Shown here: piece after piece, positions 43,473 to 52,817 of the stretch
Layout: the number at the start of each line of letters is the position of its first letter
Position numbering within the stretch: position 1 is the first letter of the stretch
Origin: Chitinophaga niabensis
Lineage (GTDB): Bacteria; Bacteroidota; Bacteroidia; Chitinophagales; Chitinophagaceae
NCBI RefSeq assembly: GCF_900129465.1
Contig: NZ_FSRA01000001.1
Coordinates: 2,482,482-2,546,481, forward strand
Reading direction: 5' to 3'
DNA: 64,000 bases
Translations under genes and position numbers: made by a program
The notes under the pieces: generated by a model
Database searches by the model: none
Told to the model about the DNA's origin: nothing
Seen by the model: only the letters and a program-made list of their open reading frames with translations

Positions 43473-43622
43473 TAGTGTATTCATAGTGTATTGGTAGTGC
43501 GTTGGTAGTGCGTTGTAAGTGTATTGGTAGTGTATTGTAATAGCGTTCTAACAGTATTGGTAGTACGGTGCATATACGGGTCCTAAGCCCTCGAGAAGCC
43601 CTTGAGAAGCATACGAGAAGTA
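43473..43622. repeat. Period-11 degenerate tandem repeats
   Basis: About nine units of 10-12 bases of the form TAGTGTATTGG (43473-43570, for example TAGTGTATTCA, TAGTGTATTGG, TAGTGCGTTGG), a 19-base gap, then three units of 11 bases CTCGAGAAGCC, CTTGAGAAGCA, TACGAGAAGTA (43590-43622). It fills the convergent gap between the serine hydrolase and bestrophin genes. No spacers, so not a CRISPR. Confidence 0.8.
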
Positions 43623-43625
43623 TAA

Positions 43626-44531
43626 TTACAGTAAATACTGCCCGTCTATCGCTTCTACCGGAGAAGGCAAAGGCTGGTGCCCCAGCATCTCCAGCAGGTT
43701 GATCTCCACTGTGCGCGTGATACTATCCAGCGGCAGGCTCATCATGTTCTGTTCAAAAGGGTTCATGATACTGATCCCGTTCTGATGTGTTACATGGAAT
43801 ACAAATCCAAACAGCCATCCGAAGATAACGGACCAGTAGCCGATATGCTCTGCCAGCATCAATGTGTTCATGATCACAAAGATCCAGATGAACACGCGGG
43901 TGAAGAAAAGATAACTGGGTGGGAAAGCGGTATTGCGGATGCGTTCGCATTTACCCATATCATTACATTGGTTCTTCAGCAGTTCATTCATATCCCTGAA
44001 GAGAAAACCATCTATTGCACCCTGGGCACGTAAAAGCTGCAGGTCTGCTGCCTGGATATCAAGGATGGCATTCGGTATATTACTGCTGTTGGCTACATCT
44101 TCTGCTTCCTGCCTGCTAAGGTAACCTTCGTAATAGGGATCACCTGTTTTACGCAGGTTTGCTTTGAGTGCATAAAGGAAACCAATATGGCGGAAGATCA
44201 TCCTGCGCGCTACATGCGGCGCTTCATCACTGGCGCCCTGATCACAGAAGTGCAGCAGGTTGCGCCCCCAGGAACGGGAATCATTTACCAGCGAGCCCCA
44301 GATCTGCCTGCCTTCCCACCATCGCCCATATGCCTGGTTATTATTAAAACCGATAAAAAATGCTATGGCTGTTCCCAATACCGTGCTGAAGGTAACGGGG
44401 ATGGCTACATGCCGTTTCAGCCAGTAGGTGTCCGCCAGGTAAGCCAATGTACAAAAGAACAGTATCAACAGGTCCAGCCGCCAGGTGAGGCGGGAGATCT
44501 GTACAAATGTGAGTTTATCTCTTAGCAACAT
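43626..44531 (-). CDS. Bestrophin-family anion channel
   Basis: 301 residues of the bestrophin/UPF0187 family, pentameric inner-membrane chloride channels. FFIGFNNNQAYGRWWEGRQI followed by WGSLVNDSRSWGRNLL is the family hallmark, and the four membrane segments and the conserved DPF-like NPFEQNMMSLPLD (about 262-274) are present. Full length. Stand-alone gene next to a decayed PorP/SprF gene and the repeat tract. Confidence 0.93.
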   Translation of the reverse strand: MLLRDKLTFVQISRLTWRLDLLILFFCTLAYLADTYWLKRHVAIPVTFSTVLGTAIAFFIGFNNNQAYGRWWEGRQIWGSLVNDSRSWGRNLLHFCDQGASDEAPHVARRMIFRHIGFLYALKANLRKTGDPYYEGYLSRQEAEDVANSSNIPNAILDIQAADLQLLRAQGAIDGFLFRDMNELLKNQCNDMGKCERIRNTAFPPSYLFFTRVFIWIFVIMNTLMLAEHIGYWSVIFGWLFGFVFHVTHQNGISIMNPFEQNMMSLPLDSITRTVEINLLEMLGHQPLPSPVEAIDGQYLL

Positions 44532-44636
44532 AGCGCAGGCGATATTTAGGATTACTTACATAAGTTACGTCAAAAAAAATAATTGCGCATTTTTGCATAT
44601 CTCCTCCGGCATGGGCTTTCTACTTTTAAAATAAAA

Positions 44637-45085
44637 ATGAAGCTGCTGTTATTGGAAAAGCGCTCAAAGCCAACGGGCCTAACACAATCCTTTACAGCAG
44701 ATGGGAATGTTGGGCAGACGCGTTGGCTTTGGTGCCAATGTAATGCATGATAAAGCCGGGCTCTTATAGCGTACAAAAGTAGTAAAGGAAGTGAGTTACA
44801 TTTTGGTCTGCCCCTGGCATTGCAGGTATAACGCCTTAATACAAAAGATATCAATGGCGATCCCAACGATCCTTCACTGGGTGCTTTCAACCGCAGGGAT
44901 AAATATTTTGAAAGTGATTTCGGAATGGCCTATACACATGGAGGCCTCACGTAAGTGTGGGTGCAGGGTTTAATTACCGCCCCACAGTGGCCATACAGGG
45001 TATATATGTTTCGCAGGCATCAGGGTACAGGAATATATTGGGGAATGCTTTTGAACTCAATTTACAGGTGAACCTTTTCAGGTAA
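44637..45085 (+). pseudogene. Decayed PorP/SprF-like outer-membrane protein gene
   Basis: Conceptual pieces in different frames: GRRVGFGANVMHDKAGL (from 44713), then SELHFGLPLALQV, a stop, and RLNTKDINGDPNDPSLGAF followed by NRRDKYFESDFGMAYTHGGL, a stop at GLT, and after a frame change VSVGAGFNYRPTVAIQGIYV to ELNLQVNLFR and TAA (45083-45085). The order and the final strand fit the C-terminal half of PorP/SprF-type proteins that accompany type IX secretion. At least two frame changes and two stops make it non-functional; the N-terminal half is mostly lost. It fills most of the 44532-45247 gap. Confidence 0.7.
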
Positions 45086-45247
45086 AGAAAACTTCTTTTT
45101 ATTCAAAAAAAATCGTACCTTATGTTAGTCATAGAAATACATTGAATTCAGTTCCCTCTTTTTCGCATTCGCGAACATTTTTTTCCACACTTGTTTTAAC
45201 ATATTGAATTTGCTGCGTTTTTATCTCATCACGGTAAATTCATCAAC

Positions 45248-45973
45248 ATGCTAATACTTATCTTTCTTGTCGTACACTGGTACGCGGCACTTTTTGCACA
45301 GACATTTTTCCAGCACAGATATACTTCCCATGGCGCATTTAAAATGAGCCCATTCTGGGAAAAGGTCTTCTACCTGTTCTCTTACTTCTCCCAGGGCTCT
45401 TCTTACATGAGCGCCAGGGCTTATGGCATTATGCACCGCATGCATCATGCTTATACAGACACGGAAAAAGACCCGCATTCTCCCCAATATTCCCCTCATG
45501 TATTTGCCATGATGTGGCGGGCAAGGATGGCTTATCAGCGCATCGTAAAAGGGAAAAATAAAGACAGTGAACATTTCACCAAAGGGCTGCCTGACTGGCC
45601 TGCATTCGACAAGTGGGCGGGGTCTTTCTACAGCCGTGTGTTATGGGTGCTGGGATATACTGCCATTTACATATTATTCGCGCCCTCCTTCTGGTTCCTT
45701 TTCTTATTGCCCGTTACCATTGCTATGAGTGCCATACACGGGGCTATCATTAACTGGTATGCACATAAATACGGCTACAAGAACTATGAACTGAAGAATA
45801 CTTCCACCAACCTGCTGAAACCAGACATTCTCATGCTGGGTGAATCTTATCATAACAACCACCACAAACATCCGTCCCATGTGAATTTTGGCACAAAGTG
45901 GTATGAGTTTGATCCCGTTTATCCTGTTATCCGTGTTTTGAACTGGCTGCATATCATCCGCCTTGCACATTAA
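45248..45973 (+). CDS. Fatty-acid (acyl-CoA-type) desaturase
   Basis: 241-residue integral membrane di-iron desaturase. All three histidine boxes are present: HRYTSH (about residue 23), HRMHH (about 60) and HNNHH (about 200), the pattern of delta-9 stearoyl-CoA-desaturase-like enzymes that introduce a double bond into membrane fatty acids. Shorter than eukaryotic members as usual for bacteria. Electron donor not encoded nearby. Followed by a terminator. Confidence 0.93.
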   Translation: MLILIFLVVHWYAALFAQTFFQHRYTSHGAFKMSPFWEKVFYLFSYFSQGSSYMSARAYGIMHRMHHAYTDTEKDPHSPQYSPHVFAMMWRARMAYQRIVKGKNKDSEHFTKGLPDWPAFDKWAGSFYSRVLWVLGYTAIYILFAPSFWFLFLLPVTIAMSAIHGAIINWYAHKYGYKNYELKNTSTNLLKPDILMLGESYHNNHHKHPSHVNFGTKWYEFDPVYPVIRVLNWLHIIRLAH

Positions 45974-45979
45974 AAAAAT

Positions 45980-46005
45980 GGCCCGTGGTATTTAACACAC
46001 GGGCC
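45980..46005. terminator. Terminator after the desaturase
   Basis: GGCCCGTG (45980-45987) with its complement CACGGGCC (45998-46005), 10-base loop, A-tract before on the plus strand. It can also end the convergent discoidin gene. Confidence 0.78.
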
Positions 46006-46029
46006 TGCTTTCATACAAACGGTAATATT

Positions 46030-46554
46030 CTATTTACCGGCAAACGCTTCTATCTCTGCTATAAAATTATTCTTCACCGGTCCCTCCAATGCGGTGAGCC
46101 GCAAATACCGTACAGTCACCGCAGAACTCACGGGATAGCTCTGGGGTGTTTTGGTGGCGCCGGTGAATACAAGGTTATCTCCCATTAAGCTCCAGGTATT
46201 CCCATCTGTACTGCCTTCCAGTTTAAATTTGGTCATGGCATTTGTATTGTTCTGCCTTGCGGTGATCTCTACAGATACCAGCTTAATGGCTGTTTTCATA
46301 TCGATCCTGATCCAATGCGGATACGGCGGATTTGTTACAGAATAATCAGAATGCCAGTAGGTGGCGATCTTGCCATCCAGCAACATCGCGGCGCCGGCAG
46401 CTTCAGCAACGGTTTCTTCGCTGGATGCGGTGGCCGTCCAGGTACTGCGGTCTGCTTTTATTACAGTGGACCTGTCCCGGAAGGTGACTACTTCTGCTTT
46501 GCCGCAAGCACCGAGCACAGCGGCCATCAACAGGATATATACATTACTTTTCAT
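46030..46554 (-). CDS. F5/8-type-C (discoidin) domain lipoprotein
   Basis: 174 residues from ATG 46554, which opens a lipoprotein signal (MKSNVYILLMAAVLGAC). Mature residues hold a single discoidin domain: AAMLLDGKIATYWHSDY, HWIRIDMKTAIKLVSVEIT and VRYLRLTAL are its hallmark strands and loops. Likely surface glycan-binding protein. Its ATG lies 5 bases from the susD stop, making it the last gene of locus 1. Confidence 0.9.
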   Translation of the reverse strand: MKSNVYILLMAAVLGACGKAEVVTFRDRSTVIKADRSTWTATASSEETVAEAAGAAMLLDGKIATYWHSDYSVTNPPYPHWIRIDMKTAIKLVSVEITARQNNTNAMTKFKLEGSTDGNTWSLMGDNLVFTGATKTPQSYPVSSAVTVRYLRLTALEGPVKNNFIAEIEAFAGK

Positions 46555-46558
46555 TTGC

Positions 46559-48067
46559 TTACGGATTTTGAGTGAGGTTAGCATTTACCAGCCTTTCACG
46601 GTTAGGGATGAAATAGATCACCCGGTTATCCGTTGGCTGAATGGTTTGTGTAATATTGGTGGAAGGTGTATTGTTCAGGGAATGTGTGCCGGGATAATTC
46701 CTTTCCAGCGGGCGGTTATTCCTGAACAGATCGTAAGCGCGGTGGCCTTCGAATGCCAGTTCCAGCCGGCGTTCATCTATCACTACGTCCAGGGCTGTTC
46801 TGCCTTCCAGCGCAATGCTGGCTAAGGTGGGCAATGCAGCGCCGCTTAAACCGGCACGCTGGCGGAGTACATTCACATCATCCAGTGCCAGTTGCGCAGC
46901 GCCCGATTTGGCATTCGCTTCCGCACGGATCAGGTACATTTCTGCAAGGCGCAGGTATACCGGGGAACTCAGGTTGGTAAGCCCTTCCTGGTAATTGTAT
47001 TTATTGATGTAATACATGGGCGTATTAGGCACCAGGCGTGTATTCATACGCACATCCGGAGCAGGCACGGTATAAGGCCAGGCCAACACAGGGCCGGCAT
47101 TTGTATAAGGGGATATAAAAGCATGCCGCAGGTCTGCCGGTTGTTTATCCATGAAATCCACAAACTGTTTACTGGCGTAGATCTCTCCCCAGCCGGTTTG
47201 CCCCTGCCCTCCTTCGCTATAATACATGGAACCGATAGCACTGAAATCCCGGTTCTCTGTTTTGATATGGCGGATGCAGAAAATGGTTTCTTTATTCTCT
47301 TCCGGCACCCCGCGGAAATAGTTCTTATAGGCATCTCCGGTGAGTAGTCCGTAACGGGGAGAAGTGATCAGCTTATTGGCGTACTCAATGGCTTTGGGAT
47401 GATCTTCTTTGTACAGGTATACGCGGCTGAGTAAAGCCCAGGCTACTTCTTTGGATGCGAAGTTGTTGTTCTTGGCCTCCGTCATCAGGTCTGCCGCTTT
47501 CAACAGGTCCGCGATCACCAGGTCGTATACTTCTTTCACGGTATTCCGTGCAGGAAATTCTTCCTTTGTATCTTCCTTTACGATAGGTACGGCAGGGCCT
47601 GCCCCTGCACCCTGCGGGTAAGGTCTTCCGAAAACACGCACCAGGTTAAAGTACATCATGGCACGGAGGTAGAGGTTCTCCCCTTTTAACTGGCGGAGCA
47701 CCACAGAAGCATCGTCCGGCACAAAGGAGATCACTTTATTGGCGGAGTTGATCACAAAATAAGACTGCTGCCATACGTTGTTCACATGGCTCATATCCAC
47801 TAAGTGCGTATAACGGTAGGCGTTAGACAAAGCGTCTGAAGAAGCCTGTCCCTGGGCAATGTTATCTCCCTGGTATTCTGTGAGGAAGTGAATACTGCGC
47901 ACATAATTTGGATTCTTCAGTACGGCGTATGTGCCAATGGTGGCGCTCTTTACATCGTCCACATTCTTCAATGCCTCGTTCTCATTTTTGGCGGTGGACG
48001 GTTCATAGTATTTCTTGCAGCCTATGGTGGCGGTGAGCAGGAATATGAATATTATTGATGATTTCAT
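46559..48067 (-). CDS. susD: SusD/RagB-family surface glycan-binding lipoprotein
   Basis: 502 residues. Lipoprotein signal with Cys17 (TATIGCKKYYEPS), helical TPR-like body, and typical motifs YLRAMMYFNLVRVFG, RPYPQGAGAGPAVPI, VAWALLSRVYLYKEDHPKAI and RLAEMYLIRAEANAK. It caps the SusC barrel and holds oligosaccharide at the cell surface. 11 bases after susC; followed by the discoidin lipoprotein. Confidence 0.96.
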   Translation of the reverse strand: MKSSIIFIFLLTATIGCKKYYEPSTAKNENEALKNVDDVKSATIGTYAVLKNPNYVRSIHFLTEYQGDNIAQGQASSDALSNAYRYTHLVDMSHVNNVWQQSYFVINSANKVISFVPDDASVVLRQLKGENLYLRAMMYFNLVRVFGRPYPQGAGAGPAVPIVKEDTKEEFPARNTVKEVYDLVIADLLKAADLMTEAKNNNFASKEVAWALLSRVYLYKEDHPKAIEYANKLITSPRYGLLTGDAYKNYFRGVPEENKETIFCIRHIKTENRDFSAIGSMYYSEGGQGQTGWGEIYASKQFVDFMDKQPADLRHAFISPYTNAGPVLAWPYTVPAPDVRMNTRLVPNTPMYYINKYNYQEGLTNLSSPVYLRLAEMYLIRAEANAKSGAAQLALDDVNVLRQRAGLSGAALPTLASIALEGRTALDVVIDERRLELAFEGHRAYDLFRNNRPLERNYPGTHSLNNTPSTNITQTIQPTDNRVIYFIPNRERLVNANLTQNP

Positions 48068-48078
48068 GTGTTGCTTTT

Positions 48079-51000
48079 TTAGAACCCGATGTTTACACCC
48101 AGAAGGTATTTTTTGCTGATAGGATATTTAGTACCGGAAACACCTTTGGTGGCACTGCTGGTGGTCACAAAAGATACTTCAGGGTCCATACCGGAGAAAT
48201 GCGTACCTGTCCAGAGATTATCGCCGCTGAGGAATACCCGGATGCTGCCGATCTTTAATTTTTGCAATACGCTTTCCGGCAGGTTATACCCCAGGGTGAT
48301 GTTACGCAGGCGGATGTAACTGCCGTCTTCCAGGAAACGGGAAGAAGGTTCGTTTGCCGCTTTATTACCGCCCAGCAATGGTTTGGGGTGGGTGGCAATA
48401 TCGCCGGGTTTGGACCATCTGCTCCAGCCATCTGCCAGTACCATCTGGTTGTAACTATCGTAGATACCATCTGAATCAAAGAACTGGCGGGAGCTGTTGA
48501 ACACCTGGTTGCCTTTCACAAAATTGAAGAAAGCGCTCAGGGACAAACCTTTCCAGCTGAAAGTATTCAGCATACCGCCGGTGAACTTAGGCGCAGAGGA
48601 AGTACCAGTATATTGAAGTGTGGCCGCATTATATGAATTGGTGTAAGTGAGATAGGTTTTGCCATCTGCGTCGGTGATGATCTTTTCCCATAAAGGGTCG
48701 CCATTGGCGGGATCTACACCGGCCCAGATACGCATATACCATTTATCCATATCCTCGCCAAGCCCCACCGGCTGGTTGCTTCCGGGAGAGGCAAACTTAT
48801 CCTTGCCATTCAGTTTGAGTACTTCGTTCCTGTTTAAAGCCAGGTTAAAACTTGTTTCCCATTTGAATTCACCCACGAGGTTACGGGTATTGAGGGTGAA
48901 CTCTATCCCGCGGTTACGCATGGAACCAATGTTTTCCATGATGTTGGAATAACCACTGGTGAGTGGTAATGGTTTCAGCATCAGGAGTGAACGTGCCTGT
49001 TTATCATATACATCTATGTTCAGATCAATGCGTTTGAAAAAGCTGATATCCAGCCCCAGGTTATTCACACGGATCTTTTCCCAGGTAAGATCAGGATTGG
49101 CTTTCTGGGAAGGATAAGAACCGGATTGCCCTGCATAAGAAGCAGATTGATCGTAAGTATACAAGCCAAGGGAGCGGTAATTGTCTGAAGGTGGATTACC
49201 TACTGTACCATGGCTGCCGCGCACTTTCAGGAAAGTGATCACATTATTAGCTGCCATGAACATTTCATTACTGATGATCCAGGAAGCGCCCAGCTGATAG
49301 AAATTACCACCGGGTGTATTGTTCCCGAACTTGGAAGAGATATCATGTACATAGGAGGCCAGGAAGAAATACCGGTTATTGAAGTTGTAATCTGCCTGTG
49401 CCAGCCATTTGGTGAAGCTGTATTCACTGCGCCCGCCGGTAGGTGTTGTTTTAGCTTCCGTAGCGGTGGACATGGCTGTCATGCCCGCAGGCAGGCCACG
49501 GCCGGAGATGCCATTTTCATCCCCATAATACTTTTCTGCCTCCCCCACACCTAAGAGCGTGAGGTTATGGTCTCCAAAATTATTTTCATACCGGAGCCTG
49601 TTGGAACTGATCAGGGTATTGTTGTAACTGATATTGTGCATCAGTAAACCCTTATCCGCTGTTCCTTCTTTGGAACGCTGATCATAATACTCCGTGGATT
49701 TATAGTTATAGATATTAGCCCTGTTATAGCTGGATAAGGTGATGTGTTTAGTGATGGCATAATCCAGGTTCAGGTCGCCATTAAAGCTCATGGCACGGTT
49801 GAAGGACAGGTTGTATTGCAGGGAATGCAGGAAGTTCTGCTGCTCCCGTCCCAGCCATCCTGTGCCGCTGCCGAAACGGGGCGTACCATCTGCATTGTAT
49901 GGTTTATCCCATGGCAGATAGGTATAGGCGCCATAGAGCGTACTGCTGTGATGGTTATTATTTTTGAGGTACTCTCCGTTCAGGAGCACTGCCATTTTAA
50001 TCTTATCCGTGAGCTTATGCGTAATGTTCACCCGGAAGTTATAAGCGGTCCTGCTATTGGTGAGCAAAGTACCTTCTTCTTTATAATAATTACCCGCCGC
50101 ATAGAACTGTGTTTTTTCACTGCCGCCTGAAGCAGAGAGTGTATAACTCTGCGTCATGGCCCTGCGGAAAGCAATATCCTGCCAGTCCGTATCTGTTTTT
50201 AACACGGTATCCGAACGGGTGGTGAAAGTTTTCTGGTAATCATATAACTGTTGGGAGTTCATGAGTTTGAACTTGCCGTTATTGGCTTCATTAAAACCTA
50301 CCACGCTGCTCAGCTCGATCCTTGTTTTACCTGCTTTACCCTGGCGGGTGGTTACAATGATCACGCCATTGGCAGCACGGCTTCCATAAAGACCGGTAGC
50401 TGCGGCATCTTTCAGGATGGTAACAGACTCCACATCGTTAGGGTTGAAGGTGCCCCCGATATTGCCATCTACCACAATGAGCGGATTAATACCGGCAGCC
50501 AGGGTACCCTGGCCACGGATCACCACATTCACGGCAGCAGCAGGGTCTCCGGAAGGAGCGCTCACCACAACACCGGAAGCCTTACCCTGTAAAAGACTGT
50601 TGAGGTTATTGGAAGTAACGTCCCGCAGTTTTTCACCGGAAACGGTAGCTACTGCGCTGGAAAGGTATTTTACGTTCTTGGAAGAATAGCCCACTACCGT
50701 TACCCCTTCAATATCTTTACTGGCAGGTATCAGCTGCAGGTTGATGGCTGTTTTGCCCTGGATAGGCACTTCGCGTGTTTCAAAACCTATAAAGGAAATA
50801 ATGAGATGTGCATCATCAGGTATATTGGAAATGCTGAATACTCCATCTGAATTAGTGGTAGCGCCTTTGGGCGAGCCTTTTACTTTTACGGATACACCGG
50901 GCAGCGGTACTCCCCTGTCGTCTGTAATACGGCCACTGATGGTCACCGGTGGTATATTGGGCAATTCATCTACCGGTTTTCGGGAGATAATGATCACCTT

Positions 51001-51399
51001 ATCCTCTATGGTATAATCCAGTAACTGGCCCTGCAGCACTACTTTCAGGAAGGCTTCCAGGGGCTGGTCTTTGGCCTGCACATTAATGCTGGCACCATCC
51101 CGCAGGATAGTTCTATTATAGAAGAATACATAGCCGGTTTGTTGTTTAACAACCGCAAATACTTTTGAAAGCGGTACATCCTTTCCTGTAAATGTAACGG
51201 TCTGTGAGCGGGTGCTGGCGCTCACATGCATACAAACGGCAAAGAGGAAAACAGTAGTGATCTTCATCGTGTTCACGATTGTTGTAAAGCAGGGCCGCCG
51301 ATATGGTACCGGAGCTGACCTTACCTCGCTTAGTTTTTTGGTTGCACCTCCCTGCTTCCCGCAATAGAAGGCATACTTACAAAAAGTGTAGAAATTCAT
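48079..51399 (-). CDS. susC: SusC/RagA-family TonB-dependent transporter with STN domain
   Basis: 1106 residues as opened at ATG 51399; a start at ATG 51267 (MKITTVFLFAVCMHVSAS) would begin directly with the signal peptide. Order: STN domain (about 70-125, VPLSKVFAVVKQQTGYVFFY), carboxypeptidase-regulatory-like domain (about 150-230, GRITDDRGVPLPGVSVKVKG), plug (about 235-345, GLYGSRAANGVIIVTTRQGK) and barrel. The STN domain fits control by the ECF sigma/FecR pair just upstream. Imports a glycan held by SusD; glycan unknown. Confidence 0.96.
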   Translation of the reverse strand: MNFYTFCKYAFYCGKQGGATKKLSEVRSAPVPYRRPCFTTIVNTMKITTVFLFAVCMHVSASTRSQTVTFTGKDVPLSKVFAVVKQQTGYVFFYNRTILRDGASINVQAKDQPLEAFLKVVLQGQLLDYTIEDKVIIISRKPVDELPNIPPVTISGRITDDRGVPLPGVSVKVKGSPKGATTNSDGVFSISNIPDDAHLIISFIGFETREVPIQGKTAINLQLIPASKDIEGVTVVGYSSKNVKYLSSAVATVSGEKLRDVTSNNLNSLLQGKASGVVVSAPSGDPAAAVNVVIRGQGTLAAGINPLIVVDGNIGGTFNPNDVESVTILKDAAATGLYGSRAANGVIIVTTRQGKAGKTRIELSSVVGFNEANNGKFKLMNSQQLYDYQKTFTTRSDTVLKTDTDWQDIAFRRAMTQSYTLSASGGSEKTQFYAAGNYYKEEGTLLTNSRTAYNFRVNITHKLTDKIKMAVLLNGEYLKNNNHHSSTLYGAYTYLPWDKPYNADGTPRFGSGTGWLGREQQNFLHSLQYNLSFNRAMSFNGDLNLDYAITKHITLSSYNRANIYNYKSTEYYDQRSKEGTADKGLLMHNISYNNTLISSNRLRYENNFGDHNLTLLGVGEAEKYYGDENGISGRGLPAGMTAMSTATEAKTTPTGGRSEYSFTKWLAQADYNFNNRYFFLASYVHDISSKFGNNTPGGNFYQLGASWIISNEMFMAANNVITFLKVRGSHGTVGNPPSDNYRSLGLYTYDQSASYAGQSGSYPSQKANPDLTWEKIRVNNLGLDISFFKRIDLNIDVYDKQARSLLMLKPLPLTSGYSNIMENIGSMRNRGIEFTLNTRNLVGEFKWETSFNLALNRNEVLKLNGKDKFASPGSNQPVGLGEDMDKWYMRIWAGVDPANGDPLWEKIITDADGKTYLTYTNSYNAATLQYTGTSSAPKFTGGMLNTFSWKGLSLSAFFNFVKGNQVFNSSRQFFDSDGIYDSYNQMVLADGWSRWSKPGDIATHPKPLLGGNKAANEPSSRFLEDGSYIRLRNITLGYNLPESVLQKLKIGSIRVFLSGDNLWTGTHFSGMDPEVSFVTTSSATKGVSGTKYPISKKYLLGVNIGF

Positions 51400-51475
51400 A
51401 CTTTTGTAGCGATTTTAGGTTGATTAATAAGAATGTCTTGCCAGACCTTTTATGAAAGAAGCCTGAAATTATCCG

Positions 51476-51502
51476 CAGGGAAATGTTTGCAGCATTTCCC
51501 TG
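51476..51502. other. Hairpin between fecR and susC
   Basis: Perfect 10-bp stem CAGGGAAATG (51476-51485) / CATTTCCCTG (51493-51502), 7-base loop. On the transcribed minus strand no T-run follows; on the plus strand TTTCTATTT does. It may protect mRNA ends or partly separate fecR from susC expression. Confidence 0.6.
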
Positions 51503-51594
51503 TTTCTATTTCCGGGCTATCATTGCGTTTTATTCATAACAATACTTTTCCTGCGCCACATGTGGCGGAGTCCTTCAGGTTCTATATGTTGCTA

Positions 51595-52758
51595 TTATGG
51601 TTGTACGATGAGCCTGCGCCCCTGTTCGATCCTGAATTTAACGTCGACTTTGGTTAATATTTTTGTGACCTGTGATAATTGTAATGTTCTGGGTAGTTCT
51701 CCCTCAAACTGCTGCTCAGGTATCTTTCCTTCGTAAATAATTTCCAGATCGTACCAGCGGGCCAGTTCACGCATCACTTCCTGCAGGCTGGCGCCCTGGA
51801 AATTAAAGAAGCCTGCTTTCCAGGCTGTTACCTGTTCCAGGTTGGCATGATCTAAGATGAGAAGATCTCCCCCATCATTACTGATCTGCGCCTGCTGGCC
51901 GGGAGATAATAAACGCACCTGCTCATGTGAACGGATGCGTACAGATCCTTCCAGCAAGGTGGTATGAATACTGGCTTCGTCTTCATAAGCGTTCACATTG
52001 AACTGTGTGCCTACTACGCGTATATCTGCATATTCATTGATCTGTACAATAAAAGGCTGGGCAGTGTTCCTGTTCACTTCAAAGAATGCTTCTCCTGTTA
52101 TTTCCACCTTACGTTCTTTACCGGAGAATACGGTGGGGAAACGAAGGGAGGAAGCGGCATTCAGCCATACTTTCGTTCCATCCGGCAATACCAGCTGAAA
52201 CTTGCGCCCCCGGGGCGTGGTGATGGTATTATAGCTGATGGATTCAGCTTCTTCTGCATGATAAAGCAGGCTGCCATTATTCAATACTACCTGTGTACCG
52301 TTCTGTTTTGCCACAAGTCCGTTGCTCAGGGAATCCAGCACAATGGTTTTGCCATTGGCGAGTGTAAGGATGGCACCTTCTTTACCCGGGTTAACATCAT
52401 GTGCGCCCTTGGGTGCATTCACCACCATCCCCTGGCCAGACCTTTGTTGTAAACCATACCATGCGCCACCGGCCAGGCAAAGCACCAGGATAGCAGCAGC
52501 AGCAGCCCACCAGCGTGGCCTGCGCGAAACTTCTGCCGCTTCTGCCGGGGATTGCTGTAATATACGGTCCACCATATGGTCTTTTTCCCCGGTACTCAGC
52601 GTGGTTTCCGCTTTCAGCGAATCCCAGGCTTCCTTTAACAAAGGGTTCAATGCATCGGGGCCCACCTCTTCCAGCAGATGCAGGAATTCCTCCTTTTCTG
52701 CGGGTGTGCACTGGTTTTGCAGCCAGCGTTGGAATAATTCAGGTAGTCTTGAATTCAT
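51595..52758 (-). CDS. FecR-family anti-sigma factor
   Basis: 387 residues. Cytoplasmic N-terminal part with a helical anti-sigma region (residues 1-80), one membrane helix (about 85-105, WWAAAAAILVLCLAGGAWYG), then a periplasmic FecR domain (TPRGRKFQLVLPDGTKVWLN, GEAFFEVNRNTAQPFIVQ) and a C-terminal DUF4974 domain (NLEQVTAWKAGFFNFQGASL) that contacts the STN domain of the transporter. 59 bases after the ECF sigma gene in the same direction. Confidence 0.95.
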   Translation of the reverse strand: MNSRLPELFQRWLQNQCTPAEKEEFLHLLEEVGPDALNPLLKEAWDSLKAETTLSTGEKDHMVDRILQQSPAEAAEVSRRPRWWAAAAAILVLCLAGGAWYGLQQRSGQGMVVNAPKGAHDVNPGKEGAILTLANGKTIVLDSLSNGLVAKQNGTQVVLNNGSLLYHAEEAESISYNTITTPRGRKFQLVLPDGTKVWLNAASSLRFPTVFSGKERKVEITGEAFFEVNRNTAQPFIVQINEYADIRVVGTQFNVNAYEDEASIHTTLLEGSVRIRSHEQVRLLSPGQQAQISNDGGDLLILDHANLEQVTAWKAGFFNFQGASLQEVMRELARWYDLEIIYEGKIPEQQFEGELPRTLQLSQVTKILTKVDVKFRIEQGRRLIVQP

Positions 52759-52817
52759 AGTGGTATAATAGGAACAACTAAAAATTGAAAAAGGGGCTAT
52801 TGGCCAGGAAAAAAATT

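Noticed and set aside
43473-43622. CRISPR array
   Set aside because: Units are 11 bases, contiguous and degenerate with no spacers, and no cas genes are present.
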